Shown: positions 33,228 through 43,513 of the stretch, piece by piece | Numbering within the stretch: the first letter of the stretch is position 1 | Layout: every line of letters begins with the position of its first letter | Assembly: GCF_902170565.1 (NCBI RefSeq) | Contig: NZ_CABHXX010000077.1 | Location: 1 to 64,000, forward strand | DNA from: Yersinia thracica | Lineage (GTDB): Bacteria; Pseudomonadota; Gammaproteobacteria; Enterobacterales; Enterobacteriaceae | Length of the DNA stretch: 64,000 nt | Reading direction: 5' to 3' | The notes under the pieces: model-generated | Told to the model about the DNA's origin: nothing | Database searches by the model: none | The model's input: the letters and a program-made list of their open reading frames with translations, nothing else | Made by a program: the position numbers and the translations under genes

Positions 33228-33247
33228 TTGTGCCATCCCTCACACAA
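33228..33247 (+). promoter_or_regulatory. Ogr-binding box of the F late promoter
   Basis: TTGT, then GCCATCCCTCAC, then ACAA. Almost the same sequence as the V box. Its centre is 80 bp from the FI start, which leaves a normal leader of about 25 nt. Confidence 0.85.
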
Positions 33248-33317
33248 CCCCCACCCACTGCCCCGCGCCTAATTATCCGGCATCATAGCGAATGAACGCT
33301 TAACCGGAGAAAACCGC

Positions 33318-34493
33318 ATGTCTGCAACCGATTACCACCACGGTGTGCGCGTCATTGAAATTAGCGAAGGCACTCGCCCGATCCGCACTGCCAGTACGGC
33401 GGTGGTCGGGATGGTTTGTACCTCCGATGATGCTGACGCCACCGTATTTCCATTAAATACCCCGGTATTACTCACCGATGTGTTAGCCGCCAGCGGCAAG
33501 GCTGGTGAAACTGGCACATTAGCCCATTCACTGGACGCTATCAGCGACCAAACCAAACCCGTCACTATCGTTGTCCGTGTAGCTCAAGGTGAAACCGAAG
33601 CTGAAACCACGTCCAATATTATTGGCGGAATAACACCCGATGGCCGTTATACCGGCATGAAAGCGCTGTTAGCCGCCCAGGGTAAGTTTGACGTCAAACC
33701 GCGCATTTTGGGGGTGCCAGGTCATGACACCAAAGCGGTTGCCACTGAACTGCTTGCCATTGCTCAGAGCCTACGTGCCTTTGCCTACATCAGCGCCTAT
33801 GGTTGTAAAACCAAAGAAGAAGCCATTATTTACCGTGATAACTTTAGCCAGCGTGAAGCGATGGTGATTTGGCCGGATTTCCTCAGTTGGGATACCGTCG
33901 CCAACGCCGAAACTACTGCTTACGCCACGGCCCGCGCCTTGGGCTTGCGTGCCAAGATTGATAATGACACAGGCTGGCATAAATCCCTGTCTAACGTGGG
34001 CGTCAATGGCGTTACCGGGATTAGTGCGGATGTATTCTGGGATCTGCAAAACAGCGCCACTGATGCCAATTTGCTTAACAGCAAAGACGTTACCACTCTG
34101 ATCCGCAAGGACGGTTACCGTTTTTGGGGTTCCCGCTCTTGCTCTGATGATCCGCTATTTGCCTTTGAGAACTACACCCGCACCGCACAGGTATTAGCTG
34201 ACACCATGGCCGAGGCGCATATGTGGGCTAACGATAAGCCGCTTACCCCGTCACTGGCAAAAGACATTATTGAGGGCATTCGCGCCAAAATGCGTGAATT
34301 GAAATCATTGGGTTATCTGATTGATGGCGACTGCTGGTACGACGATAGCGTGAACGATAAAGACACCCTTAAAGCGGGCCGCCTGTTTATTGATTACGAC
34401 TATACACCGGTACCGCCGCTGGAAGATTTAACTCTGCGCCAGCGCATTACCGATCGTTACCTGGCTAATTTCGCCGCCGCCGTTAATAGCTAA
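33318..34493 (+). CDS. FI: Contractile tail sheath (P2 gpFI)
   Basis: A 391-aa sheath protein, near the 396 aa of P2 FI. Begins [20 protein letters not shown] and ends with [18 protein letters not shown], both characteristic. A frame-broken relative lies at 50074-50489. Confidence 0.96.
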   Translation: MSATDYHHGVRVIEISEGTRPIRTASTAVVGMVCTSDDADATVFPLNTPVLLTDVLAASGKAGETGTLAHSLDAISDQTKPVTIVVRVAQGETEAETTSNIIGGITPDGRYTGMKALLAAQGKFDVKPRILGVPGHDTKAVATELLAIAQSLRAFAYISAYGCKTKEEAIIYRDNFSQREAMVIWPDFLSWDTVANAETTAYATARALGLRAKIDNDTGWHKSLSNVGVNGVTGISADVFWDLQNSATDANLLNSKDVTTLIRKDGYRFWGSRSCSDDPLFAFENYTRTAQVLADTMAEAHMWANDKPLTPSLAKDIIEGIRAKMRELKSLGYLIDGDCWYDDSVNDKDTLKAGRLFIDYDYTPVPPLEDLTLRQRITDRYLANFAAAVNS

Positions 34494-34504
34494 GGAGCTT
34501 AATC

Positions 34505-35020
34505 ATGGCATTACCACGCAAACTTAAGTTCCTGAATGTATTCAATGACGGGAACAGCTATCAAGGGGTGGTTGAATCGATCACCTTGCCCAAACTCAGC
34601 CGCAAATTTGAAGAGTTTCGCGGTGGCGGGATGAACGGCAGCGCCAAGGTTGATTTGGGGCTGGCCGATGGTGCGCTAGATGTTGATTGGACACTGGGCG
34701 GTATAGAGTCCGAAATCTACAAGCAGTGGGGCGTGACCAAGGTCGATGGGGTGTTACTGCGCTTTGCGGGTTCCTATCAGCGCGACGATACCGGGGAAAC
34801 CCACGCGGTAGAAATTGTGATGCGCGGCCGCCATGAGGAAATTGACGGCGGCGACAGCAAGCAAGGTGATAACACCACCACCAAGATTTCCACCAAAAAT
34901 ACCTATTACAAATTGACCTGGGACGGCGAAGTGCTGATCGAGGTCGATATTGTGAATATGGTCGAAATGGTCAACGGCGTCGATATGTTGGAAGCCCACC
35001 GCCGCAATATCGGCCTTTAA
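34505..35020 (+). CDS. FII: Tail tube (P2 gpFII)
   Basis: A 171-aa tube protein, about the P2 length. ALPRKLKFLNVFNDGNSYQG opens it as in P2. The 157-bp gap before E holds no gene. Confidence 0.95.
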   Translation: MALPRKLKFLNVFNDGNSYQGVVESITLPKLSRKFEEFRGGGMNGSAKVDLGLADGALDVDWTLGGIESEIYKQWGVTKVDGVLLRFAGSYQRDDTGETHAVEIVMRGRHEEIDGGDSKQGDNTTTKISTKNTYYKLTWDGEVLIEVDIVNMVEMVNGVDMLEAHRRNIGL

Positions 35021-35177
35021 TACCCCCATCAGAGAGTGGATGACGAGTCACGATAGCCCATCGATGGGGAAAAGTTCCGTTCGGGTCGTAGCGGCTTAGG
35101 CCGCCGGAGCGCCCGTAGGAACAGTCACCCCGTCGCACTCGGGGGCAAACCTCCTAACTTTTAATCGGATAATTACT

Positions 35178-35489
35178 ATGAAAAAAGACACGACAGAACC
35201 CCAATTTAATGTGATCACACTGGACGTCCCCATTGTCCGAGGTAATACCACCATCACCGAAGTGACGGTAAATAAACCCAATGCTGGCGCATTACGCGGT
35301 GTCAGGCTGCAAGCGCTGATGGAAACCGACGTTGATGCATTAATTAGAGTATTACCTCGTATTACCACGCCCAATCTGACCGTGCCGGAAGTCAACAATC
35401 TTGATCCGGCTGACATTTATGCATTGTCTCAGGCGCTGGCACTTTTTTTCTTACCGAACTCGGTCAGGTCAGATTACCTACCAGTTTAA
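35178..35489 (+). CDS. E: Tail assembly protein (P2 gpE)
   Basis: A 103-aa chaperone for tail tape-measure assembly. It ends at 35489 in frame 0. A slippery site at 35444-35450 allows the extended product described in the next entry. Confidence 0.93.
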   Translation: MKKDTTEPQFNVITLDVPIVRGNTTITEVTVNKPNAGALRGVRLQALMETDVDALIRVLPRITTPNLTVPEVNNLDPADIYALSQALALFFLPNSVRSDYLPV

Positions 35490-35623
35490 CGGTTGATGAT
35501 TTGATGGCTGATATTGCCGTGGTATTCCATTGGCCGCCATCAGCCACCGATCCGATGACTGTAGGCGAGCTTTTAGAGTGGCGACATAAGGCCATTATCC
35601 GTAACGGGGGCAGTGATGAGTGA
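35178..35623 (+). CDS. E+E': E+E' by programmed -1 frameshift
   Basis: At 35444-35450 the zero-frame heptamer T TTT TTC is a canonical -1 slippery site. Slippage joins E to an open frame ending at 35623, whose product includes LTVDDLMADIAVVFHWPPSA, the hallmark of the P2 E' extension (P2 uses T TTT TTG). The frameshift form is an essential tail-assembly chaperone, as in lambda G/GT. The E' stop overlaps the T start. Confidence 0.9.
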
Positions 35624-38540
35624 TAAGAACCTCCGCTTGCAGGTTTCTTTAAGTGCCATCGATAAAGTTACCAAGCCATTTAAATCTATGTTGGCCAGTA
35701 ATAAGATGCTGGCCGCATCGATTAAAAATTCCAAACAAGAACTAAAACAACTCAATAGCCAGGCGGCTAACATTGAGGGTTTTCGTAAGAACAAAGCGGC
35801 GGTTAATGGTGCCGCTCAGGCATTGGCCGCCGCCCGCGATAAAGCGCGCCAGCTTGCTAATGAATTAAAAAACAGCGTCGCACCCACCGCGAAACAAACC
35901 AGAGAGTTTAAGCGCGCCAGTGAAGCCGCCGCCAAGCTAAAACAAAAATACAATGATTTACGCACCGCGCTACATACCCAGCGCAGCGCATTGCAAAGCA
36001 ACGGCATTGCCACTAACCGATTAGGCCAGGCACAGCGATCCCTTAAAGCCAATATCACCAGCACCACCGCCGCGCTGACCGCGCAACAGCGCCGGTTAGA
36101 GCAGCAAGCGCAGCAGCAACAGCGCCTTAGTGCTGCCCGCAACCGCTTTGATAGCAGCAATCAGCGCAAAGCCATTGCCGCCGGATTGGGTTACACCTCG
36201 CTCTCCACCGGCCGCGCCATGGGCCGTGGGATAGGGAATGCTTTACATGTCGGCTATGAATTTGACGCCATGATGAGCGGCACCCAAGCGGTAACGCGCA
36301 TTCAAGATAAAAACTCGCCTGAAATGCAAGCGATGCGCCATCAGGCCCGTACCTTGCCGCTCTCCTCTAAATTTACCGACCTGCAAGTCGCCGAGGGCCA
36401 ATATTACCTTGGCCGCACCGGCTACAGCCCGAAACAGGTTGTTGGGGCGATGGCGGGCATGCTGAATTTAGCGGCGGCCGGTGATATCGATTTGGGTACC
36501 ACCGCCGATATCGCGTCCAATATTCAAACCGCGATGGGGATACCGGCGGAGAAAATGGATCGGGTGGCCGATGTGCTCACCGCCCTGTTTACCCGGAATA
36601 ACGTGGATATTCCGATGTTGGGCGAATCCATGAAGTATTCTGGCGGCGTTGGGCGCGAATACGGGCAGAGTTTGGAGACAGTCGCAGCGTCTACCGCCAT
36701 GCTAGGTAGCGCCGGTATTCAGGGTAGTCAGGCCGGTACCACCATGCGTAGCATCTTAAGCCGTATTGGTGGCTCCAGTACCGTTAAAGATTTAGGGGTT
36801 AAGACGGCCGATAAAAACGGCAATATGCGTGATCTGGTGGATATCCTCAAAGATATCAATGAGAAAACCGCTAAAATGGGCAACGTTGAGCGCGGGGCTA
36901 TCTTTAAGAGCATCGCCGGGCAATATGCCGTGACCGGTTTTGGCGTGCTGATGCACGCTGCCGGTAATGGCTCGTTGGATAAGATGCGCGGTCAGCCCGG
37001 TGAGTATGATGGCGAGGCGGCGCGCGTGGCAGCGACCAAGCTGGACAACTTAAAAGGCGACATGACTATTATTCATGCCGCCCTGGAAAACGTCAGCGTT
37101 GAACTGTTTGAGAAAAATGACGCATGGCTTAGGTCAACAGCTAAAAGCATTACCGAGTTTATGCACGGTGTGGCCGAGTTCCTCAAAGCGCATCCAAAAA
37201 TCAGCCTTGGCATTGTGCAGGTGGGTACCGCTGTCGCTATTGCTACCGCCGCATTTGGCGCATTGGCTATCGCTGTTGTCGGTATCTTGGGGCCGTTTGC
37301 TCTACTGCGTTTTACCACCTCGGTATTAGGTATTCGGCTGTTGCCGCAACTGTCGTTTGGTATGTCCAAACTGGCGAGCACCACACCCATCACCACCCAA
37401 CAGATCGGCAACTTTAGCCGCTCACTGCTTACCCTGTCTAAAAATGGCGGGCAGTCGGCGATTGCCACCCTTAAAGGGCTGGGTAATGGTCTGGTTAATG
37501 TGGTGCGTTCTCCGGTTAAATCCGCTATCAGCGGTTTTAAAATGTTGGGCAATGCCGTTAGCTGGCTGGCTAAATCTCCGCTTAAATTCCTGCGCTTTGC
37601 TCTTGGCGGCTTAGGGGGCATGTTCGGGATCTTAATCAGCCCTATCGGCCTGATTGGTGCGGCCATCGCCGGTGCGGGCTTGCTGATTTACAAGTATTGG
37701 AATCCGATTAAGGCGTTTTTAGGCGGTGTAGTGGATGGCTTTATGCAAGCCGCCGCCCCAATTAAAGAGGCATTGAAACCGCTGGGGCCGGTGTTTGACT
37801 GGATCGGCGATGCAGTTAAAAGCGTGTGGAACTGGTTTAAAAAATTACTGGAGCCGGTGCAATCCACCACCGCCGATTTAAACAGCGCTGCCGATGCCGG
37901 TAAATCTTTCGGTAAATTTCTGGCCGATGGTATCAGCTTTGCCATGACCCCCCTTAACGCGCTGATTTCATCCATTAAATGGGTACTGGAAAAACTGGAT
38001 GAAGTGAAACAGCGCTCCGAGAAAACCCGCGAACTGGCACAGAGTAATCCGGCGCTAGCTGCCGCCGCTGGCAACTACGGTATTACATGGAAACCCGCCC
38101 CCAAGGGCAACAGTGCCGCTGATATCGCCGCGAAATACACCGGTGAATATGATAACGGCGGCACTATCCCGTTGGGTAAATTTGGCGTAGTCGGTGAGCA
38201 TGGGCCGGAGATTATTAACGGCCCGGCGCAAGTTACCGGCCGCCGCAATACTGCCGCCATGGCGGTTGCCGCTTCCATGCTATTTAGTGGCTATCAAGCT
38301 GCCGCCGCCCCGCTGCATCCGTATAGTTTACCAGCGGCGCAGTACCGCAATCACAATAACGGCCAATCCGGCAACCAACAGCAAAACCAAGTCAGCACTG
38401 GTGCGCCCATTATCAATATTTACCCGCTACCACAACATGACGCGCAAGATATCGCGCGCGAGGTAGCCCGCCAGTTAGCGGCCTATCAGCGCCAGACACA
38501 AAGTAAATCAAACCGCAGTTATCAAGACCATGACGACTAA
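35616..38540 (+). CDS. T: Tape measure protein (P2 gpT)
   Basis: A 974-aa protein that sets tail length; P2 T is 815 aa, so a somewhat longer tail is predicted. Helical and Ala/Gln-rich coiled coil to about 185, the phage_tail_TP901-type core about 200-440, hydrophobic segments near 540-600 and 660-690. I take ATG 35616 (GGGGG upstream) over GTG 35613. Confidence 0.95.
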   Translation: MSDKNLRLQVSLSAIDKVTKPFKSMLASNKMLAASIKNSKQELKQLNSQAANIEGFRKNKAAVNGAAQALAAARDKARQLANELKNSVAPTAKQTREFKRASEAAAKLKQKYNDLRTALHTQRSALQSNGIATNRLGQAQRSLKANITSTTAALTAQQRRLEQQAQQQQRLSAARNRFDSSNQRKAIAAGLGYTSLSTGRAMGRGIGNALHVGYEFDAMMSGTQAVTRIQDKNSPEMQAMRHQARTLPLSSKFTDLQVAEGQYYLGRTGYSPKQVVGAMAGMLNLAAAGDIDLGTTADIASNIQTAMGIPAEKMDRVADVLTALFTRNNVDIPMLGESMKYSGGVGREYGQSLETVAASTAMLGSAGIQGSQAGTTMRSILSRIGGSSTVKDLGVKTADKNGNMRDLVDILKDINEKTAKMGNVERGAIFKSIAGQYAVTGFGVLMHAAGNGSLDKMRGQPGEYDGEAARVAATKLDNLKGDMTIIHAALENVSVELFEKNDAWLRSTAKSITEFMHGVAEFLKAHPKISLGIVQVGTAVAIATAAFGALAIAVVGILGPFALLRFTTSVLGIRLLPQLSFGMSKLASTTPITTQQIGNFSRSLLTLSKNGGQSAIATLKGLGNGLVNVVRSPVKSAISGFKMLGNAVSWLAKSPLKFLRFALGGLGGMFGILISPIGLIGAAIAGAGLLIYKYWNPIKAFLGGVVDGFMQAAAPIKEALKPLGPVFDWIGDAVKSVWNWFKKLLEPVQSTTADLNSAADAGKSFGKFLADGISFAMTPLNALISSIKWVLEKLDEVKQRSEKTRELAQSNPALAAAAGNYGITWKPAPKGNSAADIAAKYTGEYDNGGTIPLGKFGVVGEHGPEIINGPAQVTGRRNTAAMAVAASMLFSGYQAAAAPLHPYSLPAAQYRNHNNGQSGNQQQNQVSTGAPIINIYPLPQHDAQDIAREVARQLAAYQRQTQSKSNRSYQDHDD

Positions 38541-38551
38541 GGAGTAATAAC

Positions 38552-39016
38552 ATGATGATGGCGTTAGGGATGTTTGTATTTATGCTGCAAACCGTCCCCT
38601 ATCAAGATTTTCAGCATCAAATGGCATGGCGTCACCCGTCCAATGCGCGTATTGGTTTACGCCCGTCAAGCCAGTTTTTAGGGCCAGATGAAGAATCAAT
38701 TACCCTATCCGGCGTGTTATACCCTGAATTGACCGGCGGCAAGGTCTCATTGATGGCCTTGCAACTGATGGCTGAAACCGGCAAGGCATGGTCATTAATT
38801 GAGGGGAACGGTGCTATTCACGGCATGTTTGTGATTGAGAGTCTTAGCCGTACCAAAAGTATCTTTTTCAGTGACGGCTCGGCACGCAAAATTGAATTTA
38901 CCCTCACACTGAAACGTACCGATGAATCATTAAAAGAGATGTTTGGTGATTTATCCCAGCAATTTGACGATATCGCCTCTCAAGTCTCTGATGCCGCCAG
39001 CGGATTATTATCATGA
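38552..39016 (+). CDS. U: Tail protein (P2 gpU)
   Basis: A 154-aa tail terminator/tube-end protein. MALGMFVFMLQTVPYQDFQH opens it as in P2 U; the ATG may be 38552 or the adjacent 38555. Overlaps D by 4 bp. Confidence 0.94.
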   Translation: MMMALGMFVFMLQTVPYQDFQHQMAWRHPSNARIGLRPSSQFLGPDEESITLSGVLYPELTGGKVSLMALQLMAETGKAWSLIEGNGAIHGMFVIESLSRTKSIFFSDGSARKIEFTLTLKRTDESLKEMFGDLSQQFDDIASQVSDAASGLLS

Positions 39017-40119
39017 CGATGATAGATAGCCTGTTAAATAACGGCCATAACGCGCCGGATTATTCTATTACCGTAGATGGAATAGATAAAAGTGATGGTA
39101 TTAAAGAACGCCTGATGTCCTTAACCCTGACCGATAACCGGGGTTTTGAAGCGGATCAGCTTGATATAGAACTGGATGATTCAGACGGCCAATTAGTGCT
39201 ACCCCGACGCGGGGCTAAAATAGCAGTGGCGCTAGGCTGGCAAGGGGCGGCGCTGATTGATAAAGGCACGTTCACCGTGGATGAAATAGAACACAGCGGC
39301 GCGCCGGATAAGCTGACTATTCGCGCCCGCAGTGCTGATTTCCGTGAAACACTCAATATTCGCCGCGACCAGTCTTATCATAAAACCACCATTGGCGGGA
39401 TGATTAAAATAATTGCCGAGCGCAATAAACTCACGGCTACATTAAATAAAACCATGTCTGATTTAACCGTCGACCATATAGACCAAACCAATGAATCAGA
39501 CGGCAATTTAATTACCCGATTAGCAAAACAATACGGCGCTATTGCCACAGTGAAAAATGGCAATTTGTTATTTATCCGTCAGGGCCAGGCGAAAACCGCC
39601 AGCGGTAAACCGATTCCGGTGATGATGATTATCCGCAGCCTGGGCGATGGTCATCAATTTAGTATGGCTGACCGGGGCGCTTATACCGGCATGGTGGCAA
39701 ACTGGCTTAATACCCGCACCACCGAAAAACCGGAGGTAAAGGTAAAGCGGAAGCGCAAAGGTAAAGCAACAACTACTGCCAAGCCAAAAGAACCAGAAGA
39801 GAAACAGGGCGAATACTTGATCGGCACTGATGAGAATGTGCTGACCTTGCGCACCACTTACGCCAACAAACACAATGCACAGCGAGCAGCTAAATCGAAT
39901 TGGGAACGGCTGCAACGTGGCGCGGCAAAATTCTCTATTCAGCTTGCCAAGGGACGCGCAGATCTCTATCCAGAAGTGCCGGTTAAGGTGATCGGATTCA
40001 AAAAGCAGATTGATGAGGCTGATTGGACGCTGGTCACCGTGACCCATTCCGTGAGTGATAGCGGCTTTACTACCGCGCTGGAATTAGAGGTGAAAATAGA
40101 TGATTTGGATATGGAATGA
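39013..40119 (+). CDS. D: Baseplate hub/tail protein (P2 gpD)
   Basis: A 368-aa hub protein (T4 gp27-like). LTLTDNRGFEADQLDIELDD and RLAKQYGAIATVKNGNLLFI are P2 D blocks. A basic linker KVKRKRKGKATTTAKPKEPE near 240 is variable. Last structural gene. Confidence 0.94.
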   Translation: MTMIDSLLNNGHNAPDYSITVDGIDKSDGIKERLMSLTLTDNRGFEADQLDIELDDSDGQLVLPRRGAKIAVALGWQGAALIDKGTFTVDEIEHSGAPDKLTIRARSADFRETLNIRRDQSYHKTTIGGMIKIIAERNKLTATLNKTMSDLTVDHIDQTNESDGNLITRLAKQYGAIATVKNGNLLFIRQGQAKTASGKPIPVMMIIRSLGDGHQFSMADRGAYTGMVANWLNTRTTEKPEVKVKRKRKGKATTTAKPKEPEEKQGEYLIGTDENVLTLRTTYANKHNAQRAAKSNWERLQRGAAKFSIQLAKGRADLYPEVPVKVIGFKKQIDEADWTLVTVTHSVSDSGFTTALELEVKIDDLDME

Positions 40120-40193
40120 TGATTTTTAATCAATAATCACGCATAATTATCATTAACACCGGCCATAGCCGGGATGATGCCGGAGTCCGGATC

Positions 40194-40409
40194 ATGTTCA
40201 ATTGTCCCTTATGCCACAGTGCAGCCCATACCCGCAGCAGCAGCCAGATCACCACAGAAACCAAAGAGCGCTATCACCAGTGCATCAATGTGAATTGCGG
40301 TCATACCTTTGTGACGATGGAAAGCTTTATGCGTTCAATATCGAAGCCCGGTGAGATTAACCCTGTAGAACCTCACCCACAAAATGGTGGGCAAGAAGTG
40401 ATGTTCTGA
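40194..40409 (+). CDS. ogr: Late-gene activator (Ogr/delta)
   Basis: A 71-aa zinc-finger activator. CPLC at 4-7 and CINVNC at 30-35 give the Cys-X2-Cys...Cys-X4-Cys metal site of Ogr. It binds TTGT-N12-ACAA boxes and contacts RNA polymerase alpha to switch on the late operons at 19441, 26519 and 33228. Confidence 0.95.
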   Translation: MFNCPLCHSAAHTRSSSQITTETKERYHQCINVNCGHTFVTMESFMRSISKPGEINPVEPHPQNGGQEVMF

Positions 40410-40441
40410 GAGCTAAAAATAAATCTATCTGCCCTGCTCTC

Positions 40442-40465
40442 ATCCCGCTTTTGCGGGATTTTTTT
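40442..40465 (+). terminator. Terminator after ogr
   Basis: ATCCCGC pairs with GCGGGAT and is followed by seven T's. A matching structure occurs in the left flank (about 88-110). Confidence 0.85.
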
Positions 40466-40516
40466 CGCCTAAATCACTGTAAAACAATCCTGCTCAAAAA
40501 AGCTTCGCCGCCAAGG

Positions 40517-40536
40517 TGTCGCCATTCTGTCGCCAC
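40517..40536. promoter_or_regulatory. Candidate integrase arm-type sites
   Basis: Two TGTCGCCA boxes spaced 12 bp apart, just inside attR. The left flank shows TGCTGCCA twice at 11 bp spacing in the same relative place. Repeats of this kind near att are usually Int arm sites; not proven. Confidence 0.45.
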
Positions 40537-40548
40537 TTTCCTGTTTTC

Positions 40549-40685
40549 GCCAAATCTCAGGCACAAAAAAACCGCCTCACGGCGGTTAACGACATACTCA
40601 TACTACTTTGTTTTACTTATACTATTTTCCATGGTGCCCGGGGCGGGACTTGAACCCGCACAGCCATAAGCCGAGGGATTTTAAA
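40549..40685. repeat. attR, 137-bp direct repeat
   Basis: Partner of 164-300. It restores the tRNA-Leu gene, which continues rightward past 40685 into its 5' half. Confidence 0.95.
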
Positions 40686-40717
40686 TCCCTTGTGTCTACC
40701 GATTTCACCACCCGGGC
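40632..40717 (-). tRNA. leuZ: tRNA-Leu(TAA)
   Basis: An 86-nt class II tRNA with the TAA anticodon in the loop ATTTAAAAT, a long variable arm and encoded CCA. It is the prophage attachment gene; the 3' half is supplied by the phage copy. Third gene of the Gly-Cys-Leu cluster downstream of pgsA, as in E. coli. Confidence 0.96.
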
Positions 40718-40727
40718 TCTGGAAAAC

Positions 40728-40801
40728 TGGAGGCGCGTCCCGGAGTCGAACCGAGGTAGACGGATTTGCAATCCGTAGCATGGCCACTCTGCCAACGCGC
40801 C
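40728..40801 (-). tRNA. cysT: tRNA-Cys(GCA)
   Basis: 74 nt, anticodon GCA, encoded CCA; cloverleaf matches enterobacterial cysT. 10 bp from tRNA-Leu. Confidence 0.96.
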
Positions 40802-40853
40802 TTATTCTTCTTTGCCTTACTGCTGAGGTTCGCTTATAGCCAACCTACTAATT

Positions 40854-40929
<76 letters not shown>

Positions 40930-41073
40930 AACATCAGAACTTACTGATTCTTTTGCTATCTTTCGACATTTGGTTGCTGCCGTCTGATGCGATGCATTCT
41001 ACTTACCTGACGCGATGAGTCAATAAAATTATCTGACTAATTCGTTCGTTTGCTGCTTTTTCCGGCGCTTCGA

Positions 41074-41622
41074 TCAAGGTTCGAGCAAATCTTTCCAGGC
41101 AGCGTTTAAATATTGAAACATTGACCAAAATGTCAGTACCGCGGCAATGTAGAGTAGAACAAAGCTCGCAAGTTCAATATTGTGGTCAGGACGCCAAAGT
41201 AACCCAACTAATGAGCCCATTTGAGCAGTTGTTTTTACCTTACCAATCCATGAAACCGCAACACTGCTGCGTTTGCCAATTTCAGCCATCCATTCTCGGA
41301 GAGAAGAAATGATAATTTCACGGGCAATCATGGTCGCTGCCGGTAAAGTAATCCACCAGACATGGTAATATTCAGCAACCAGCACTAATGCGATGGCCAC
41401 CATAACTTTATCCGCAACAGGATCAAGAAAAGCCCCAAAACGGGTTGTTTGCTTCCAGCGCCGGGCTAAAAAGCCATCGAACCAATCGGTTGCTGCTGCA
41501 AACACGAATATGATGGCACAAACCATCGGAGCCCAGACGAATGGCAGGTAAAACGCCAAAACGAAGAATGGGATGAGTACAACACGAAACAGGGTAAGCC
41601 AAGTCGGTATATTCAATTGCAT
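41074..41622 (-). CDS. pgsA: CDP-diacylglycerol--glycerol-3-phosphate phosphatidyltransferase
   Basis: A 182-aa inner-membrane enzyme that makes phosphatidylglycerol phosphate, the first committed step to phosphatidylglycerol and cardiolipin. The CDP-alcohol transferase signature is [20 protein letters not shown], then LDPVADK. Four or more membrane helices. Transcribed in line with uvrC and uvrY, the conserved enterobacterial order. Confidence 0.97.
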   Translation of the reverse strand: MQLNIPTWLTLFRVVLIPFFVLAFYLPFVWAPMVCAIIFVFAAATDWFDGFLARRWKQTTRFGAFLDPVADKVMVAIALVLVAEYYHVWWITLPAATMIAREIIISSLREWMAEIGKRSSVAVSWIGKVKTTAQMGSLVGLLWRPDHNIELASFVLLYIAAVLTFWSMFQYLNAAWKDLLEP

Positions 41623-41680
41623 AATGCTACGATAACTATCTGGCTGGTGTGGATATTATGAGTATGGTGCAACATTAGCT

Positions 41681-43513
41681 TCAGTGTTTCAATGCATTGT
41701 AGATTTTTTCTGCCAATGCTTGTGAAATACTCGGCACTTTTGCAATTTCCTCGACGCTAGCATTAAGTAAAGGTTGCAGTCCCCCCATATACTTCAGCAG
41801 TATTTGCCGCCGTTTAGGGCCAACTCCCTCTATCATTTCTAATGCACTAGTATTTTTTACTTTTGAACGACGCTGCCTATGCCCAGTTATTGCATGATTG
41901 TGAGAATCGTCACGAATATGTTGAATTAAATGCAATGCAGGAGAGTCTGGCGGCAATGAAAAACCCTCGCCTTCAGCTGCCAAAAACAATGTTTCCAGCC
42001 CCGCTTTTCGGTCACTTCCTTTGGCAACCCCAACTAATAGTGGTTTTTGCTTGTCCCACGTAACATTGAGTGAAGCAAAAACGTCAAAAGCTTGGGATAA
42101 CTGACCTTTACCACCGTCAATAAAGATAACGTCGGGGATCTTTTTATCATCTAATGCTTTGCCGTACCGGCGTTTCAGTACTTGAGACATTGCCGCATAA
42201 TCATCACCCGGCGTGATGCCACTAATATTGTAGCGCCTATATTCTGAACGTACAGGACCATTTGCATCAAATACTACGCAAGATGCTACCGTCTGCTCTC
42301 CCATCGTATGGCTGATATCAAAACATTCCATCCGATTTATCTCATCAAGATTAAGAATCTTAGCCAACTCTTTCATACGTTGATGGATAGTTGATTGCTG
42401 CGATAAACGTGTCACCAGTGCTGTTGAAGCATTCGTCCGAGCAAGCTTGAGGTAACGAGCACGATCACCACGAGGGCGACTTTGGATCTGGATTTTTCTT
42501 CCCGCCAGTTCAGAAAGAGAGGATGCCAATAGCTCCTTTTCCTCAAGGGTGAAATCTAACAAAATTTCACCAGGGAGCGTACGCCCCTGGCTTCCTTGTA
42601 AGTAAAACTGCCCGACGAATGTCTGAACAACTTCACTCAATTCAGTTCCAGCAGGAACTTTGGGGAAATAACTTCGGCTTCCCAGAACCTTTCCCTGCCG
42701 AATAAATAACACATGTACACAAGCTAACCCGGCATCAAACGCCACACCGATGACATCGAGATCTTCACTGTCGCCGGAAACAAACTGTTGCTCCGTAACA
42801 CGTCGTACCGCTTGTATTTGGTCACGAATACGCGCCGCATCTTCAAAATGAAGTAATCGACTGGCATCTTCCATTCGTGAAATCAATTGCGTCAATACTT
42901 GTTGGTCTTTGCCTGAGAGGAATAAACGCACATAATCGACCTGGCGCTGATACTCTTCTTCAGTCACTAATCCGCTAACACAGGGCCCAGAACAACGGCC
43001 AATTTGGTATTGCAAACAAGGCCGCGAGCGATTGCGATAAACACTGTTTTCACATTGTCTAACAGGAAAAAGCTTTTGTAATAATGCTAAAGTTTCACGA
43101 ACGGCATAGGAATTTGGAAATGGCCCAAAATATTCCCCTTTTTCATGCTTTGCACCACGATGAATCGCCAGACGAGGATGCTTATCTGCACTGAGGAAAA
43201 TAAGTGGATACGATTTATCGTCCCGCAACAACACATTGTAACGGGGCTGATAAAGTTTGATGTAATTATGCTCGAGCAAGAGCGCTTCCGTCTCCGTATG
43301 AGTGACGGTGACATCAATCTGGGCAATATTCTTAACTAAGGTTTCCGTTTTACGGCTCGCAACCTGAGCACGGAAATAGCTGGTCAGGCGCTTCTTAAGA
43401 TCTTTTGCTTTGCCGACATAAATAACTGTTCCCGCCTTATCATACATGCGGTAAACACCAGGCTGGCTGGTGACAGTTTTCAAAAACTCTTTAGAATCAA
43501 AACAATCAGTCAC
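41681..43513 (-). CDS. uvrC: Excinuclease ABC subunit C
   Basis: A 610-aa nuclease of nucleotide excision repair. The GIY-YIG domain at the N-terminus ([20 protein letters not shown]) cuts 3' of damage; the UVR motif lies near 200, the RNase H-like EndoV domain around 380-540 cuts 5', and a helix-hairpin-helix pair ([18 protein letters not shown]) closes it. I set the start at GTG 43513, overlapping uvrY, because upstream residues do not fit the family. Confidence 0.97.
   Translation of the reverse strand: MTDCFDSKEFLKTVTSQPGVYRMYDKAGTVIYVGKAKDLKKRLTSYFRAQVASRKTETLVKNIAQIDVTVTHTETEALLLEHNYIKLYQPRYNVLLRDDKSYPLIFLSADKHPRLAIHRGAKHEKGEYFGPFPNSYAVRETLALLQKLFPVRQCENSVYRNRSRPCLQYQIGRCSGPCVSGLVTEEEYQRQVDYVRLFLSGKDQQVLTQLISRMEDASRLLHFEDAARIRDQIQAVRRVTEQQFVSGDSEDLDVIGVAFDAGLACVHVLFIRQGKVLGSRSYFPKVPAGTELSEVVQTFVGQFYLQGSQGRTLPGEILLDFTLEEKELLASSLSELAGRKIQIQSRPRGDRARYLKLARTNASTALVTRLSQQSTIHQRMKELAKILNLDEINRMECFDISHTMGEQTVASCVVFDANGPVRSEYRRYNISGITPGDDYAAMSQVLKRRYGKALDDKKIPDVIFIDGGKGQLSQAFDVFASLNVTWDKQKPLLVGVAKGSDRKAGLETLFLAAEGEGFSLPPDSPALHLIQHIRDDSHNHAITGHRQRRSKVKNTSALEMIEGVGPKRRQILLKYMGGLQPLLNASVEEIAKVPSISQALAEKIYNALKH

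Larger units (their letters stand above)
164..40685. mobile_element. Complete P2-like prophage inserted in tRNA-Leu(TAA)
   Basis: A perfect 137-bp direct repeat bounds the element, giving an integrated unit of 40,385 bp (repeat-to-repeat offset). It holds an integrase next to the left repeat, a repressor/Cox switch, a P2 gpA-type replication gene, a cos-like site and the P2 head, tail and lysis genes in canonical order, ending with ogr beside the right repeat. I see no disrupted essential gene, so it could be inducible; that is inference. Cargo genes lie at int-C, cos-Q, S-V and G-FI. The AT-rich cargo contrasts with the more GC-rich structural genes. Confidence 0.97.

Noticed and set aside
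33065-33247. 60-aa minus-strand ORF before FI
   Set aside because: It lies over the long terminator hairpin and the Ogr box; no ribosome site.
37073-37666. 197-aa ORF antisense to the tape measure gene
   Set aside because: Shadow of the biased GC-rich T gene; no ribosome site or recognisable domain.
39568-40047. 159-aa ORF antisense to D
   Set aside because: Mirror of strong D codon use; no support for expression.
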